From CAZNGF01 sp964572855 (GTDB lineage Bacteria > Bipolaricaulota > Bipolaricaulia > RBG-16-55-9 > JAJCYT01), in assembly GCA_964572855.1 (NCBI GenBank), contig CAZNGF010000015.1:1-42819 (forward strand): a DNA stretch of 42,819 nt, in the 5' to 3' direction. A program made the position numbers and the translations under genes. The notes under the pieces were generated by a model. The model had not been told where the DNA came from. It saw only the letters and a program-made list of their open reading frames with translations, and searched no databases. Below, in pieces: positions 1 through 7,355 of this stretch; position 1 is the stretch's first letter; each line of letters begins with the position of its first letter.

Positions 1-6
1 TAGATT

Positions 7-43
7 GAACGTGAGGGGGCGCCCCGCGCGCCCTCTCACGTTC
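7..43. terminator. Inverted repeat, probable terminator
   Basis: Two 16-nt arms (7-22 and 28-43) pair with one mismatch around a 5-nt loop. It lies about 90 nt beyond the stop of the minus-strand CPBP gene and could end that transcript, or one entering from the left. Neither side has a clean T-run, so the terminator role is inferred from position and stem strength. Confidence 0.45.
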
Positions 44-132
44 CTTCGTGCTCTTGAAAGGCATTGGCATTCGGAGGCTCTCGGACTAGAGAGTCTGTGA
101 GATGACGTCAAACCGGATCCTGCAAGCTGACA

Positions 133-960
133 TCAGCCTCTTCCCGCACCTTGCTCGTCCGAACTGGAAGACGATACCCTTGGAGGGGTGGATATGTTCA
201 GATGTGAAAGAACGATCCATAAGGTTATTCCTGCACAAAGGATGAAGACGGTCAACAGCCCTTCCAAGGCCCAGATTGATCCGCGAAGACGCGAGTCGAA
301 GATCAGGATTTCGAGGATGACAAGAGCCATTTGAAAGCCTGCATGTAAACCGATGCTCGGCCATAAGGATCCGCTTTTCAATCGGACCAAGCCGGCTACA
401 AGCCCGAAGGTGAATAGCCAACTCAAGTCAAGAAGGTTGTGGGTGTATAGGTGTAGGAACGCAAAGAGAACCGCGCTAATCAGTACGGCAACTGCTCGGT
501 TCCAACTTGCACTCAAGATGTACATCAAGAAACCGCGAAAAACTAACTCTTCAGTCAAAGCGGTCAGAAGCGCTCTTACGGAGGCGAACGCGAGTGGCGC
601 TAAGATAGTCCAAGAAAGCGTTGCCCAATGGAAGTCTACTAAGCCAACCGCCACCGCGAGTCCGAAGAAAGCCAGATAGAGGACAAGGCCTACGATTGCG
701 CCGAGCAGAAAGCGGCTTACCCAACTACGGTGGAACCAAAATCCCAAGCACTGGAGATTTTCGTCTTCAAGTGCCAGAGTGAGTTTGCAGGAGAGTAATA
801 CAGTGGGAAAGAAAACCCAAGAGGGCCAGAACATAGAGCAAGAAACAAATACACAATACAGATAGTATAAAAAAGAATTTATAAACGTGAAAGGTATGAA
901 AAATAATAAAAACTTTAGCAGATTAAGAGCAAAGGTTATTGAAGGGGAGGGAGCAGTCAT
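133..960 (-). CDS. CPBP family intramembrane metalloprotease
   Basis: A 275-residue, very hydrophobic protein with about seven or eight membrane segments. It carries the three signatures of the CPBP (CAAX protease/Abi) family: EELVFRG with E137, E138 and R142; FAFLH ending at H170; and H206 in GLHAGFQ. These residues build the glutamate/histidine metal site inside the membrane. The family includes CAAX-type prenyl-protein proteases and many bacteriocin immunity or processing proteins. The ATG has a GGGAG site nine nt upstream. It follows the secreted Cys-rich gene by 30 nt on the same strand, so the two are probably co-transcribed, which suggests processing of, or protection against, that product. 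The C-terminal tail (about 255-275) is Ser-rich and hydrophilic. The substrate is unknown. Confidence 0.88.
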   Translation of the reverse strand: MTAPSPSITFALNLLKFLLFFIPFTFINSFLYYLYCVFVSCSMFWPSWVFFPTVLLSCKLTLALEDENLQCLGFWFHRSWVSRFLLGAIVGLVLYLAFFGLAVAVGLVDFHWATLSWTILAPLAFASVRALLTALTEELVFRGFLMYILSASWNRAVAVLISAVLFAFLHLYTHNLLDLSWLFTFGLVAGLVRLKSGSLWPSIGLHAGFQMALVILEILIFDSRLRGSIWALEGLLTVFILCAGITLWIVLSHLNISTPPRVSSSSSDEQGAGRG

Positions 961-990
961 CTTGACTGCTCCCTTGTGGAAGTTCCGTTG

Positions 991-1773
991 CTAATCATGG
1001 CACTGAGCCGGTATAGGTTCTCCAACGCAAACGTTAGCTCCTGGCAGTAAGGAGCATGATTTTGAAAGAGGCGATAGACATTGGCCCACATCTTTGAAGA
1101 AGTTAGATATTCCATCCAAAGCAGAGGTGAAAAACGGTTTTGGATCCCAACGACCTGTGATCCCACAAGTAGAATTGGGCCCAGTTAATCCAAAACCAGC
1201 GGTACATCCCACGCCGACTGAAGCTCCACCACCAACAGACACAATTAGCTTCACAGACGGTCCACAAGTAAGATCGGGGCCCCTTACCCCTACTCCACCA
1301 GTGCAATCAAGTCCAAATTCAGTTTCTTGGAAGAACACCGGACCCTCCGCCAGCGACTCCAACGGGGCCACATCGGCGTTCTCCAGCACGACCGGGTGCA
1401 CGCCAGGGGTGTAGCGTTGCCCGGCCAGCTCGAACGACTTGCGGGTGTAGAGAATCCCGGTCAGGAACAGCCGACGCTCGCCTTGGAGAAACTGTTCCGC
1501 ATGGGTTTCGATGGCCTCATCGGCCGTGACCGGCACGAACAGCGCTCGGTGATCAGGACTGGTCACGGCGTTTTCCAGATCGAATTCTTTCAGGCCAAAG
1601 CCCGCCTGCCTAATCGCCACCGCAGCCTCGGAGAGCAAGGCCGTCTCGGCCGCGCCTTCCTCTGCCACCAACTGCTGGGGTTCGATGCCCCCCGGCGCTG
1701 CCTGAGCGCTGTGGCTCGCCATCGCGATCATGAGAACTACGATAATAGCGCGTACTGCCTTTTCTTTCAACAC
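991..1773 (-). CDS. Secreted Cys/Gly-rich repeat protein, unknown function
   Basis: A 260-residue protein I do not recognise. The chosen GTG start lies five nt after a perfect AAAGGAGG; a longer reading would begin upstream of that site. Residues 5-25 form a Sec signal peptide with a likely cut after AQA. Residues 26-150 are a mixed, mostly acidic region without cysteine. The C-terminal part holds all eight cysteines (C157, C170, C190, C203, C232, C240, C249, C258) and two copies of one motif, CTGGVGVRGPDLTCG and CTAGFGLTGPNSTCG, joined by a Gly/Val-rich stretch. Both copies have a C-x12-C spacing, so disulfide-closed loops are likely outside the cytoplasm. It is the gene immediately before the CPBP protease and probably shares its transcript. 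A propeptide plus mature Cys-rich domain is one possible reading. Confidence 0.75.
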   Translation of the reverse strand: MLKEKAVRAIIVVLMIAMASHSAQAAPGGIEPQQLVAEEGAAETALLSEAAVAIRQAGFGLKEFDLENAVTSPDHRALFVPVTADEAIETHAEQFLQGERRLFLTGILYTRKSFELAGQRYTPGVHPVVLENADVAPLESLAEGPVFFQETEFGLDCTGGVGVRGPDLTCGPSVKLIVSVGGGASVGVGCTAGFGLTGPNSTCGITGRWDPKPFFTSALDGISNFFKDVGQCLSPLSKSCSLLPGANVCVGEPIPAQCHD

Positions 1774-1872
1774 GATGACCTCCTTTGATCGAAATAAAGG
1801 ATGAAAACAGCTCATTGCCCATCACGCTCAAAGATCACCCCGCAGGCCCGACCCGGCCGCGGTCGTTTGGGG

Positions 1873-2103
1873 TCACATGCGCATCGCCTCCTTTCCCGGC
1901 CGGTCTGGCCGCGCGTGCGGCCGGCCTCGCAGATGGCGGAGGAAGACGGTCGAGATGAAAGACCTCCGCCGGGGATGACGTCCCAACGCGCCGCGCGCGT
2001 TTTGCAGACGGTTCCAAACGCGTTTGCCGCACAATGTCGTGCTCTTGGCCCAGGTTCGGTCCCGATAAGCGCGAAGGCGCGCCTCGAAAGGTTGTATAGA
2101 CAT
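1873..2103 (-). CDS. Small basic protein, uncertain
   Basis: A possible 76-residue, very Arg-rich reading frame upstream of the secreted Cys-rich gene. Only an A-rich stretch lies before its ATG. A perfect AAAGGAGG falls inside its last codons, just before an overlapping GTG that opens a frame of only 14 codons. A second AAAGGAGG precedes the next gene. Successive ribosome sites hint at short leader frames or a small operon, but base composition alone could give this frame. No homology is recognised. The rest of 1774-2250 shows no other supportable gene. Confidence 0.25.
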   Translation of the reverse strand: MSIQPFEARLRAYRDRTWAKSTTLCGKRVWNRLQNARGALGRHPRRRSFISTVFLRHLRGRPHARPDRPGKEAMRM

Positions 2104-2250
2104 TTAATTTCTTTTCTATCATGACCTTAGCATGTGTCTCTCGATAAGACTATCGGATTTCTGAAAAAACAGTTTCGTTTTTTTGATGGCCGGCTCGACT
2201 GAGGCGGCTTATATTTACAATGGAATGAACTTGAAAGGAGATGAAAGTCA

Positions 2251-2511
2251 ATGAATAGGAGAAATTCCAGCGCCAAGAACGACTGGCAGTTGACGATCTA
2301 CATCCCCCAAGCGTTAAGGGCCTTGGATCCCATCGCGCGTCTACAGCGCGCCGCCCTTAGTCAGCGGCGCTCGATGAACTTCCTGGCCGTGGAAGCGCTG
2401 CTGGGCTATTTGGAACGTCTGGAACGTGAAGGCGAACGGCTTGAGGACATGTCCGTTTCATCCGCAGAAAGGTGTTATCCCGAGGAGGTGACGCAAAGCC
2501 GGCGCTGCTAG
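2251..2511 (+). CDS. Small ribbon-helix-helix-like protein
   Basis: An 86-residue protein whose ATG follows AAAGGAG by about ten nt. Residues 11-20 (DWQLTIYIPQ) can form the beta strand, and about 21-55 the two helices, of an Arc/MetJ/CopG-type DNA-binding dimer. The second helix is amphipathic (FLAVEALLGYLERLE). The tail is acidic and ends with two cysteines (C71 and C86). It lies divergent from the secreted-protein/CPBP operon and its 3' end abuts, or overlaps, the Crp/Fnr gene, so a role as local repressor or partner of that regulator is plausible. The fold is inferred from sequence pattern only. Confidence 0.6.
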   Translation: MNRRNSSAKNDWQLTIYIPQALRALDPIARLQRAALSQRRSMNFLAVEALLGYLERLEREGERLEDMSVSSAERCYPEEVTQSRRC

Positions 2512-2528
2512 CGCGCCGGTTGCCGAAG

Positions 2529-3215
2529 ATGAAAGCGCTCACGAAAACTTCAGACCCTTGCGATCGATCCTGCACCTGCGCCTTGAAAGGCCTCAAAGGC
2601 CAACGTGGCGAGATCGTGCGGCGAGGGCGGTTCTTCGAGCTGCCCAAGAAAGCGACCGTCTACGAGCAAGGGGTGCCTTACGGGGGGGTTTACCTGGTTT
2701 GCCGCGGCCTGCTCAAGCTGGCGCGGCGCACCGAAACCGGTCGGTTACAGGTGATCGCGCTCGTCGGGGCGGGGGACGTGGTCGGGATCGAACAGCTCGC
2801 CGGCGCAGAGCCCTACGACCACTATGCCCAGACGTTGACCTCGTGCCGCCTTTTCCATCTGACCTGTTCAGAGTTTCAGGCTGCCTTGGCCGTACCGGAC
2901 TTCGCGCGCGTGACTCTGAGCGGGGTGCTCAACGCCTTGCGTTCGCGTCATCATCACCTTCATCACGTGCTGGGCCGCGGGGTGCGCGCTCGCTTGCTCT
3001 TCAGCCTGCGCGATTGGGCCAGGCGGTTCGGCGAGCCCAACGAGGACGGCATCGAATTGAATCTGGACCTGGTCAACGAAGATTGGGCCGGCTGGGTTGG
3101 CAGCACGCCCCAGTCGGTCTCGACTGCGTTTGCACAGCTCAATCGCCAGGGCTTGGTCGCCCGCCGCGCGCGCCGGATCGTGTTGCGGTCACAACCGTCG
3201 ATGGAATGGGGATAA
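2529..3215 (+). CDS. Crp/Fnr family transcriptional regulator
   Basis: A cyclic-nucleotide-binding-type beta-roll at about residues 20-130 (PKKATVYEQG, VYLVCRGLLKL and GAGDVVGIEQ are the usual strand and turn motifs) is followed by a long dimerisation helix and a C-terminal winged helix (WAGWVGSTPQSVSTAFAQLNRQGLV). This is the layout of Crp/Fnr activators and repressors. An N-terminal cluster C11-x3-C15-x-C17, plus cysteines in the beta-roll, recalls the Fe-S ligands of FNR, though the spacing differs. The start is uncertain. The ATG at 2529 has no good ribosome site, and an in-frame GTG at 2472 would add 19 residues and overlap the upstream gene by 40 nt. Its neighbours suggest control of the flanking secreted-protein locus. 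The effector is unknown. Confidence 0.85.
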   Translation: MKALTKTSDPCDRSCTCALKGLKGQRGEIVRRGRFFELPKKATVYEQGVPYGGVYLVCRGLLKLARRTETGRLQVIALVGAGDVVGIEQLAGAEPYDHYAQTLTSCRLFHLTCSEFQAALAVPDFARVTLSGVLNALRSRHHHLHHVLGRGVRARLLFSLRDWARRFGEPNEDGIELNLDLVNEDWAGWVGSTPQSVSTAFAQLNRQGLVARRARRIVLRSQPSMEWG

Positions 3216-3236
3216 ACGCCCAGCGACTTCCCTCGG

Positions 3237-3267
3237 TTGGCACGTAGGGGGCACGAAGGTTTACACT
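3237..3267 (+). promoter_or_regulatory. Possible promoter for the 3353 gene
   Basis: TTGGCA at 3237-3242 and TACACT at 3262-3267 are separated by 19 nt, somewhat longer than ideal. Nearby GGGCAC and GTGCCC arms (about 3248-3277) could form a hairpin. This is pattern evidence only. Confidence 0.3.
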
Positions 3268-3352
3268 GTGGTGCCCATGACGCGAGGGCGCGGGTGCGTT
3301 CCCTCCCGCACAAGTTCCGGTACACGGGAATTCAGTCAGCCAAGGGGGTTTC

Positions 3353-3832
3353 ATGAACGTTTGGCAGTGGCTTTTGATCGGCATCGCCGGGGGATTGCTC
3401 GTGATGGCGGTGGTGAGCGAAACCGAGTTCAGCCAGAGCCAGAGCAGCACGACCACGACCACCACGTCCGCCCAAGCCAGCCGGCCCGCCGGCGCGCGCG
3501 CGCTGGTCGACGGGCTCGGCGTAAGAATCGAAGAATCGCTCCCCGTACGGGTGAGCGTCATCCTGCGGGGCAGCGTGCCCGACGGTTGCACCCGGATCAG
3601 CGAGGTGGACCTGCAGCGCGACGGCAACGCGTTTGAAATCGACCTCAGGACCGAGCGCGACGCGGACGCGGTCTGCACCCAGGCGCTCCAGCGCTTCGAG
3701 GAAACCGTCCTGCTGGACGCCGAGGGGCTTGACCCCGGCAACTACGTCGTGCGCGCCGGCCCGCTCAAGGCCAGCTTCGAGCTCACGCTGGAGCAAAAGC
3801 AACCCGAGGGGGAGGGCACGGGGAGCGACTGA
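3353..3832 (+). CDS. Secreted or membrane-anchored beta-domain protein, unknown function
   Basis: A 159-residue protein with an ATG preceded by AAGGGGG. Residues 4-21 are hydrophobic and form a signal peptide or N-terminal anchor. Residues 25-45 are a Ser/Thr/Gln linker that includes a run of six threonines. Residues 50-150 look like one extracytoplasmic beta-sandwich: alternating hydrophobic strands, two cysteines (GCTRISEV and VCTQAL) well placed for a disulfide, then a closing GNYVVRAGPLKASFELTLE strand pair. Similar domains occur in secreted proteins of unknown role. It stands alone between the Crp/Fnr gene and a convergent membrane-protein gene. Confidence 0.65.
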   Translation: MNVWQWLLIGIAGGLLVMAVVSETEFSQSQSSTTTTTTSAQASRPAGARALVDGLGVRIEESLPVRVSVILRGSVPDGCTRISEVDLQRDGNAFEIDLRTERDADAVCTQALQRFEETVLLDAEGLDPGNYVVRAGPLKASFELTLEQKQPEGEGTGSD

Positions 3833-3869
3833 CGACCGCGGCGTTCGAGCCCCCCCCAAGTAGGGGCGC

Positions 3870-4319
3870 TCAACCCGTCCAGCGCAGCGCGGCCGGGACC
3901 AGCAACGTGAGCAGCGCGAGGTCGAGCAGGCCCCACACCCACGGGCTGTAGCGGGCGCGGCGCAGCACGGTCGTGACGCCGGTCCGGGCCAAGCCGGCTC
4001 GAACGGCTCCTCCCCAACGATGCCAGAGCCGGATCAGCGACAAAACCGCGCCAAGCATGACGACCAGGGTCAGGCCCAGCGCGGCCATGAAGCGGGCCAC
4101 GTCCCAGACGTAGAACGCGTAAGGCACGCGCCCCATCCAATCCAGGATAAGCGTGATCCAGCGCATCCAGGCCTCCAGCAGCCAGAAGAAGCCGGCGTAG
4201 AGCCAGCCGAACGGGTGCGCCGCGTCGTAGGCCGAGGCAAGCACGTTGAGCAGCAGCAGCCCGACAAACAGGCGCTCGGGCCAAGTGGCGCCGAAGGGAC
4301 GATACTCGATCTCCGCCAT
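3870..4319 (-). CDS. Hypothetical integral membrane protein
   Basis: A 149-residue protein with probably four membrane segments (about 15-35, 38-60, 72-95 and 125-146) and a basic loop around 96-122. Its ATG has GGGAG four nt upstream, and a TAAAAT box lies just before that. It is rich in Trp and Tyr near the predicted membrane interfaces. I recognise no family. It converges with the secreted beta-domain gene and shows no operon partner, so function cannot be inferred. Confidence 0.65.
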   Translation of the reverse strand: MAEIEYRPFGATWPERLFVGLLLLNVLASAYDAAHPFGWLYAGFFWLLEAWMRWITLILDWMGRVPYAFYVWDVARFMAALGLTLVVMLGAVLSLIRLWHRWGGAVRAGLARTGVTTVLRRARYSPWVWGLLDLALLTLLVPAALRWTG

Positions 4320-4405
4320 GGTACTCCCATTTTACGGCGAATCGGCGCGTTCTCGACCCGGTGAATGCTTAACAGGTCATTGTGACAGTCAAACCGTGAA
4401 TCGGT

Positions 4406-4478
4406 GTCATTCCGAGCTGAAAGCGAAGAATCCCCTGCGGATGGGGGAGATCCTTCGGCCTTGCGGGCACAGGATGAC
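4406..4478. repeat. Degenerate palindromic interspersed repeat
   Basis: The stretch begins GTCATTCCGAG and ends ACAGGATGAC, with GCGAAGAATC and GAGATCCTTCG inside. Such terminal-inverted GTCATTCC...GGATGAC elements are common short intergenic repeats in many genomes and are often described as MITE-like. It lies in the 4320-4561 gap, where I see no gene. Confidence 0.5.
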
Positions 4479-4561
4479 TTGCCTGCGAAGGCTTCGTTCG
4501 GCGCTCTTAGGGAAGGGGTCTGTGGGTTGACGGTGGGGAAAAGGCCACACCCAGCAAGCGG

Positions 4562-5218
4562 CTAAACGACCAGGAACGGGAACAGGAACAGTAACAACAG
4601 GTTGATCAGAAAGAAGCGCAGCGCGCCGCCGATCTGGCCCAGGATCGAGCCCGAGCCGGGCGACGAGGCGACCGCGCCCGTCTGGACCTGTCCGCCCGGG
4701 GTGAGGGCGAAGGCCGTGCTCTGCCCCGCGTAGTGGATCTCAAAGGGCCGGTCGGCCAGCACCGCGGTGTCCAGCGTGAGGATGCCGGCGCTCACCTGGC
4801 CCTCCTCCAGCGTGCCGGCGCGGAAGTCGTCCGTGATCGGCACGAGCATGTCGGACGAGAGCGAGACGCGGAACACGTTCTGGACCAGCGAGATGCCCAG
4901 CGGGTCGAAGAACGACTGCTCCGCGGGCACGACCAGCACCAGAATCGCGTTGCGGTTGACATAGGGGGTGATTGCGGTCTTGATCTCGGGTCGGAGGTTG
5001 CTGTCCACGGCCCGCTCGTTGATGTAGATGAACGCCAGGACGAACTCCCCGTCCGCTTGGTCCACGAACAGCGCGCGGACGAACTCGGCCGGGATGCCGG
5101 TTTCCTGGCTGATGCGCTGGGCGGCCAGCCCCTCCAGCGCGCTCTGCGCGGAGGCGCTTGCGCCCACGACGCTCACCAACAGCAGGGCGGCCACAGCTCC
5201 TTGGAGCCACAAGCGCAT
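4562..5218 (-). CDS. Exported, C-terminally anchored protein, unknown function
   Basis: A 218-residue protein. Residues 1-24 are a Sec signal peptide with a cut likely after ASA. The middle region (25-180) is acidic and mixed alpha/beta (EFVLAFIYINERAV, NAILVLVVPAE), with no cysteine. After a Gly/Ser/Pro linker, the last 20 residues are a membrane segment (FFLINLLLLFLFPFLVV) that ends the protein, so it is probably membrane-tethered with its domain outside. It follows the 35-residue membrane-peptide gene by 60 nt on the same strand and probably shares its promoter. No catalytic motif or known family is recognised. Confidence 0.7.
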   Translation of the reverse strand: MRLWLQGAVAALLLVSVVGASASAQSALEGLAAQRISQETGIPAEFVRALFVDQADGEFVLAFIYINERAVDSNLRPEIKTAITPYVNRNAILVLVVPAEQSFFDPLGISLVQNVFRVSLSSDMLVPITDDFRAGTLEEGQVSAGILTLDTAVLADRPFEIHYAGQSTAFALTPGGQVQTGAVASSPGSGSILGQIGGALRFFLINLLLLFLFPFLVV

Positions 5219-5247
5219 GGCGCTTCCTTTCGGGCTTTTCGGACGCG

Positions 5248-5266
5248 ACGGGAGCCGAGCTCCCGT
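5248..5266 (-). other. Perfect hairpin between two co-oriented genes
   Basis: ACGGGAGC and GCTCCCGT form a perfect 8-bp stem with a 3-nt loop between the 35-residue peptide gene and the 218-residue protein gene. There is no T-run, so it is more likely an mRNA-stability or attenuation element than a full terminator. Confidence 0.4.
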
Positions 5267-5278
5267 CAGCGGGCGCGC

Positions 5279-5386
5279 TTAGTAACCGCAGCCGCCGCCG
5301 CAGCCGCTCCCGGTCAGGAAGACGACCAGCGTGGACAGGAACACGAACCAGAAGGCAAACAGGAAGAACAGCACTGGATCGAGCAT
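5279..5386 (-). CDS. 35-residue membrane peptide with Cys/Gly tail
   Basis: A very short gene with strong expression signals. Its ATG follows GAGGAGGT by six nt, and a good promoter (TTGTCG, 18 nt, extended -10 TGTTATACT) lies just upstream. The product has an acidic start (MLDP), a single membrane helix of about 22 residues (LFFLFAFWFVFLSTLVVFL) and an unusual GSGCGGGCGY tail. Small sporulation or envelope peptides and some modified peptides have Gly/Cys tails, but none matches closely from memory. It is the first gene of a probable two-gene transcript with the anchored 218-residue protein, suggesting both act at the same membrane. Confidence 0.6.
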   Translation of the reverse strand: MLDPVLFFLFAFWFVFLSTLVVFLTGSGCGGGCGY

Positions 5387-5421
5387 AGACGCACCTCCTC
5401 TGTGAAACGCCGATTTGATCC

Positions 5422-5451
5422 AGTATAACACGCCCCACGCGCCGCCGACAA
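5422..5451 (-). promoter_or_regulatory. Promoter of the 35-residue peptide gene
   Basis: On the minus strand, TTGTCG (5446-5451) and TATACT (5422-5427) are 18 nt apart. A TG placed one base before the -10 box makes it an extended -10. Start of transcription is expected about 30 nt before the ATG. Confidence 0.6.
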
Positions 5452-5512
5452 GTCCCGGGCGTCACGGAAACCGGAGCCGCGCTCCGCTGTAGCATGGGGG
5501 GGCGGACAGGGC

Positions 5513-5518
5513 TATAAT
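5513..5518 (+). promoter_or_regulatory. -10 box of the ABC transporter operon
   Basis: A consensus TATAAT lies 39 nt before the GTG of the binding-protein gene. No clear -35 box is seen at 16-18 nt, which suggests activator help. It is divergent from the promoter at 5422-5451. Confidence 0.5.
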
Positions 5519-5557
5519 GCGACCCAAATACCGATATCGAATGCCCGGGAGGTTTTC

Positions 5558-6592
5558 GTGCACATCACGCGACGGACGTTTCTGCAGGGGCTGGGGGCGG
5601 CGGCGCTCAGTCTGGGGTGGGGCCGGCGCGCCCTGGCCCAGCCGAGCCTGAGGGTGAGCCTGCCGCCGCTGATCGACTCGCTGCCGCTGGGCTTCGCCCA
5701 CGAGGAGGGGTTGTTCGCAGAGGCGGGCCTCGAGGTCGAGTTCATCGGTATCAGCAGCCGGCGCGAGCGCAACGCGGCCCTGTTCTCCGACGGGCTCGAC
5801 GGGGTGTTGAGCGACATCAGCACGTTCCTGTTCGGTCGCGGCAACGCGGGCGCCGATATCGTGATGACCAGCACGGCCTTCGAGCGCGTGGGCGACCACC
5901 GTCAGCTCGCCCTGCTGGCCAGCGGCTTCTTCAACGTGGACGATCTCGAAGGCCTACTCGAGCGCGTCAACGAGCGCTCGCAGAACTCGATCTTCGTGAG
6001 CCAGCGCACGGACTTCGAGCTGGTTACCGACGAGCTCGTCGGCCAGCTCGGCGTCGAGGTCGACCCCACGATCCTGTACGCCGACACCGACGACCTGGTC
6101 ACCACGGCCACGTTGCTGGTGGCCGGCAGCGCGCTGGCGGCCGTGCTCCCCGAGCCGCTGGCCTCGCTCACCGAGCGCAACGAGCTCATCGAGGAGCAGT
6201 TCCTGGCCCGCTCGATCTCGGACTTCGACGAGGTCGCGATGCCGCCCAGCGTGATGGTGTTCCGGCGCGCCGTGGTCGAAGAGCGCGAGGCCGAGGTCGA
6301 GCGGTTCTACGAGGTCTACAACCAGGCCGTCAAACAACTGAACGAGGCCTCGCAGGGCCAGGTGCGCGAGACCGCGATCTCGAACACGATCGAGCTGTTC
6401 CTGCCCGGCCTGACGCGCGGTGAACTGCCCGCGAACTTCGGCAACGAGTACGCCATCCCCCGCTTCCCGCAACCGAGCGAGCTCGCTTCCGAGAGCTTCG
6501 GGCGCGTGGCCGACTGGGCGCTCTCGAAGCGCTACCTCAACGGCGAGGTGGCCTTCGAACAGTCGGTGGACTTCCGCTTCCTATCCCTGTGA
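5558..6592 (+). CDS. ABC transporter substrate-binding protein (NMT1/SsuA type), Tat-exported
   Basis: A 344-residue protein that starts at GTG, six nt after GGGAGG. The N-terminus is a twin-arginine signal (TRRTFLQ, then a hydrophobic stretch to RRALAQ), so it is exported folded. The mature part opens LRVSLPPLIDSLPLGFAHEEGLFAEAGLEVEF, the usual first strand and helix of NMT1/THI5-like and SsuA-like binding proteins. The two lobes follow, with DGVLSDISTFLF as a ligand-loop element. Ligands in this family include sulfonates, nitrate, riboflavin and thiamine precursors; nothing visible here decides among them. It is the first gene of a tight binding protein-ATPase-permease operon. No riboswitch is seen upstream. 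Confidence 0.85.
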   Translation: MHITRRTFLQGLGAAALSLGWGRRALAQPSLRVSLPPLIDSLPLGFAHEEGLFAEAGLEVEFIGISSRRERNAALFSDGLDGVLSDISTFLFGRGNAGADIVMTSTAFERVGDHRQLALLASGFFNVDDLEGLLERVNERSQNSIFVSQRTDFELVTDELVGQLGVEVDPTILYADTDDLVTTATLLVAGSALAAVLPEPLASLTERNELIEEQFLARSISDFDEVAMPPSVMVFRRAVVEEREAEVERFYEVYNQAVKQLNEASQGQVRETAISNTIELFLPGLTRGELPANFGNEYAIPRFPQPSELASESFGRVADWALSKRYLNGEVAFEQSVDFRFLSL

Positions 6593-6611
6593 CGTGGAAG
6601 ACGAACGCGGC

Positions 6612-7355
6612 GTGAACCCGGCCGACGACTTCATCCGCCTGCAGAACGTGCGCCTGAGCTATGGCAGCGGCGCGCGCGAGACGCCCGTGTTCGAACAGCT
6701 CGACCTGACGGCCCGCGCCGGCGAGAGCCTGGTGATCATCGGCCGCTCGGGCTGCGGCAAGACCAGCATTTTGTATGCGCTCTCTGGCCTGCTCAAGCCC
6801 AAGCGCGGCCAGGTCACGGTCGGCGGCCAGCCCGTGGTGCGCCCGCGCCGCGACGTCGCGCTCATCCTGCAGGACGCGGGACTACTGCCCTGGAAGACCG
6901 TGTGGGGCAACGCGATTCTGGGGCTCCAGATCGCGGGCGAGCAGCCCCAGCGCGTGGGCGAGGTGCTGAGCGACCTGGGCATCTCCGCCTTGCGCGACCG
7001 CTACCCGTCGGAGCTGTCGGGCGGGCAGCGCCAGCGGGTCGGGATCGCGCGCGCGCTGGCCGCCGACCCGACGCTGCTGCTGATGGACGAGCCCCTGGCC
7101 AGCCTGGACGCCTTCACGCGCGAGCACATCCAGAACCTCTTGCTCGACCTCTGGCTGCGGCGACGCCACACGCAGGTGCTGGTCACCCACGATCTGGAGG
7201 AGGCCGTCTTCCTGGGCCAGCGCATCGTCGTGCTGGCGGCCGACCCGCCCCGAATCGAGTCCGTGATCGACAACCCGGGCGCCGGCACCCCCGACTGGCG
7301 CGACAGCGACGCGTTCTACGCCCAGGTGCTCAAGCTGCGAAAGGTGTTCCTGTGA
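6612..7355 (+). CDS. ABC transporter ATP-binding protein
   Basis: A 247-residue ATPase with a complete nucleotide-binding domain: Walker A GRSGCGKTS, Q-loop LQDAGLLPWK, signature LSGGQRQRVGIARAL, Walker B LLLMDEP, D-loop SLDA and switch histidine in LVTHD. The LLPWKTVWGN segment is typical of the SsuB/TauB/NrtD-type importers that pair with NMT1-like binding proteins. Start choice: GTG at 6612 has GGAAG upstream, while an in-frame GTG at 6594 lies one nt after the previous stop with no ribosome site. The stop overlaps the permease start by four nt (GTGA), so translation is probably coupled. Confidence 0.93.
   Translation: MNPADDFIRLQNVRLSYGSGARETPVFEQLDLTARAGESLVIIGRSGCGKTSILYALSGLLKPKRGQVTVGGQPVVRPRRDVALILQDAGLLPWKTVWGNAILGLQIAGEQPQRVGEVLSDLGISALRDRYPSELSGGQRQRVGIARALAADPTLLLMDEPLASLDAFTREHIQNLLLDLWLRRRHTQVLVTHDLEEAVFLGQRIVVLAADPPRIESVIDNPGAGTPDWRDSDAFYAQVLKLRKVFL

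Noticed and set aside
5461..5557. TPP or other riboswitch before the NMT1-type importer
   Set aside because: The leader after TATAAT is only about 35 nt, too short for these elements.
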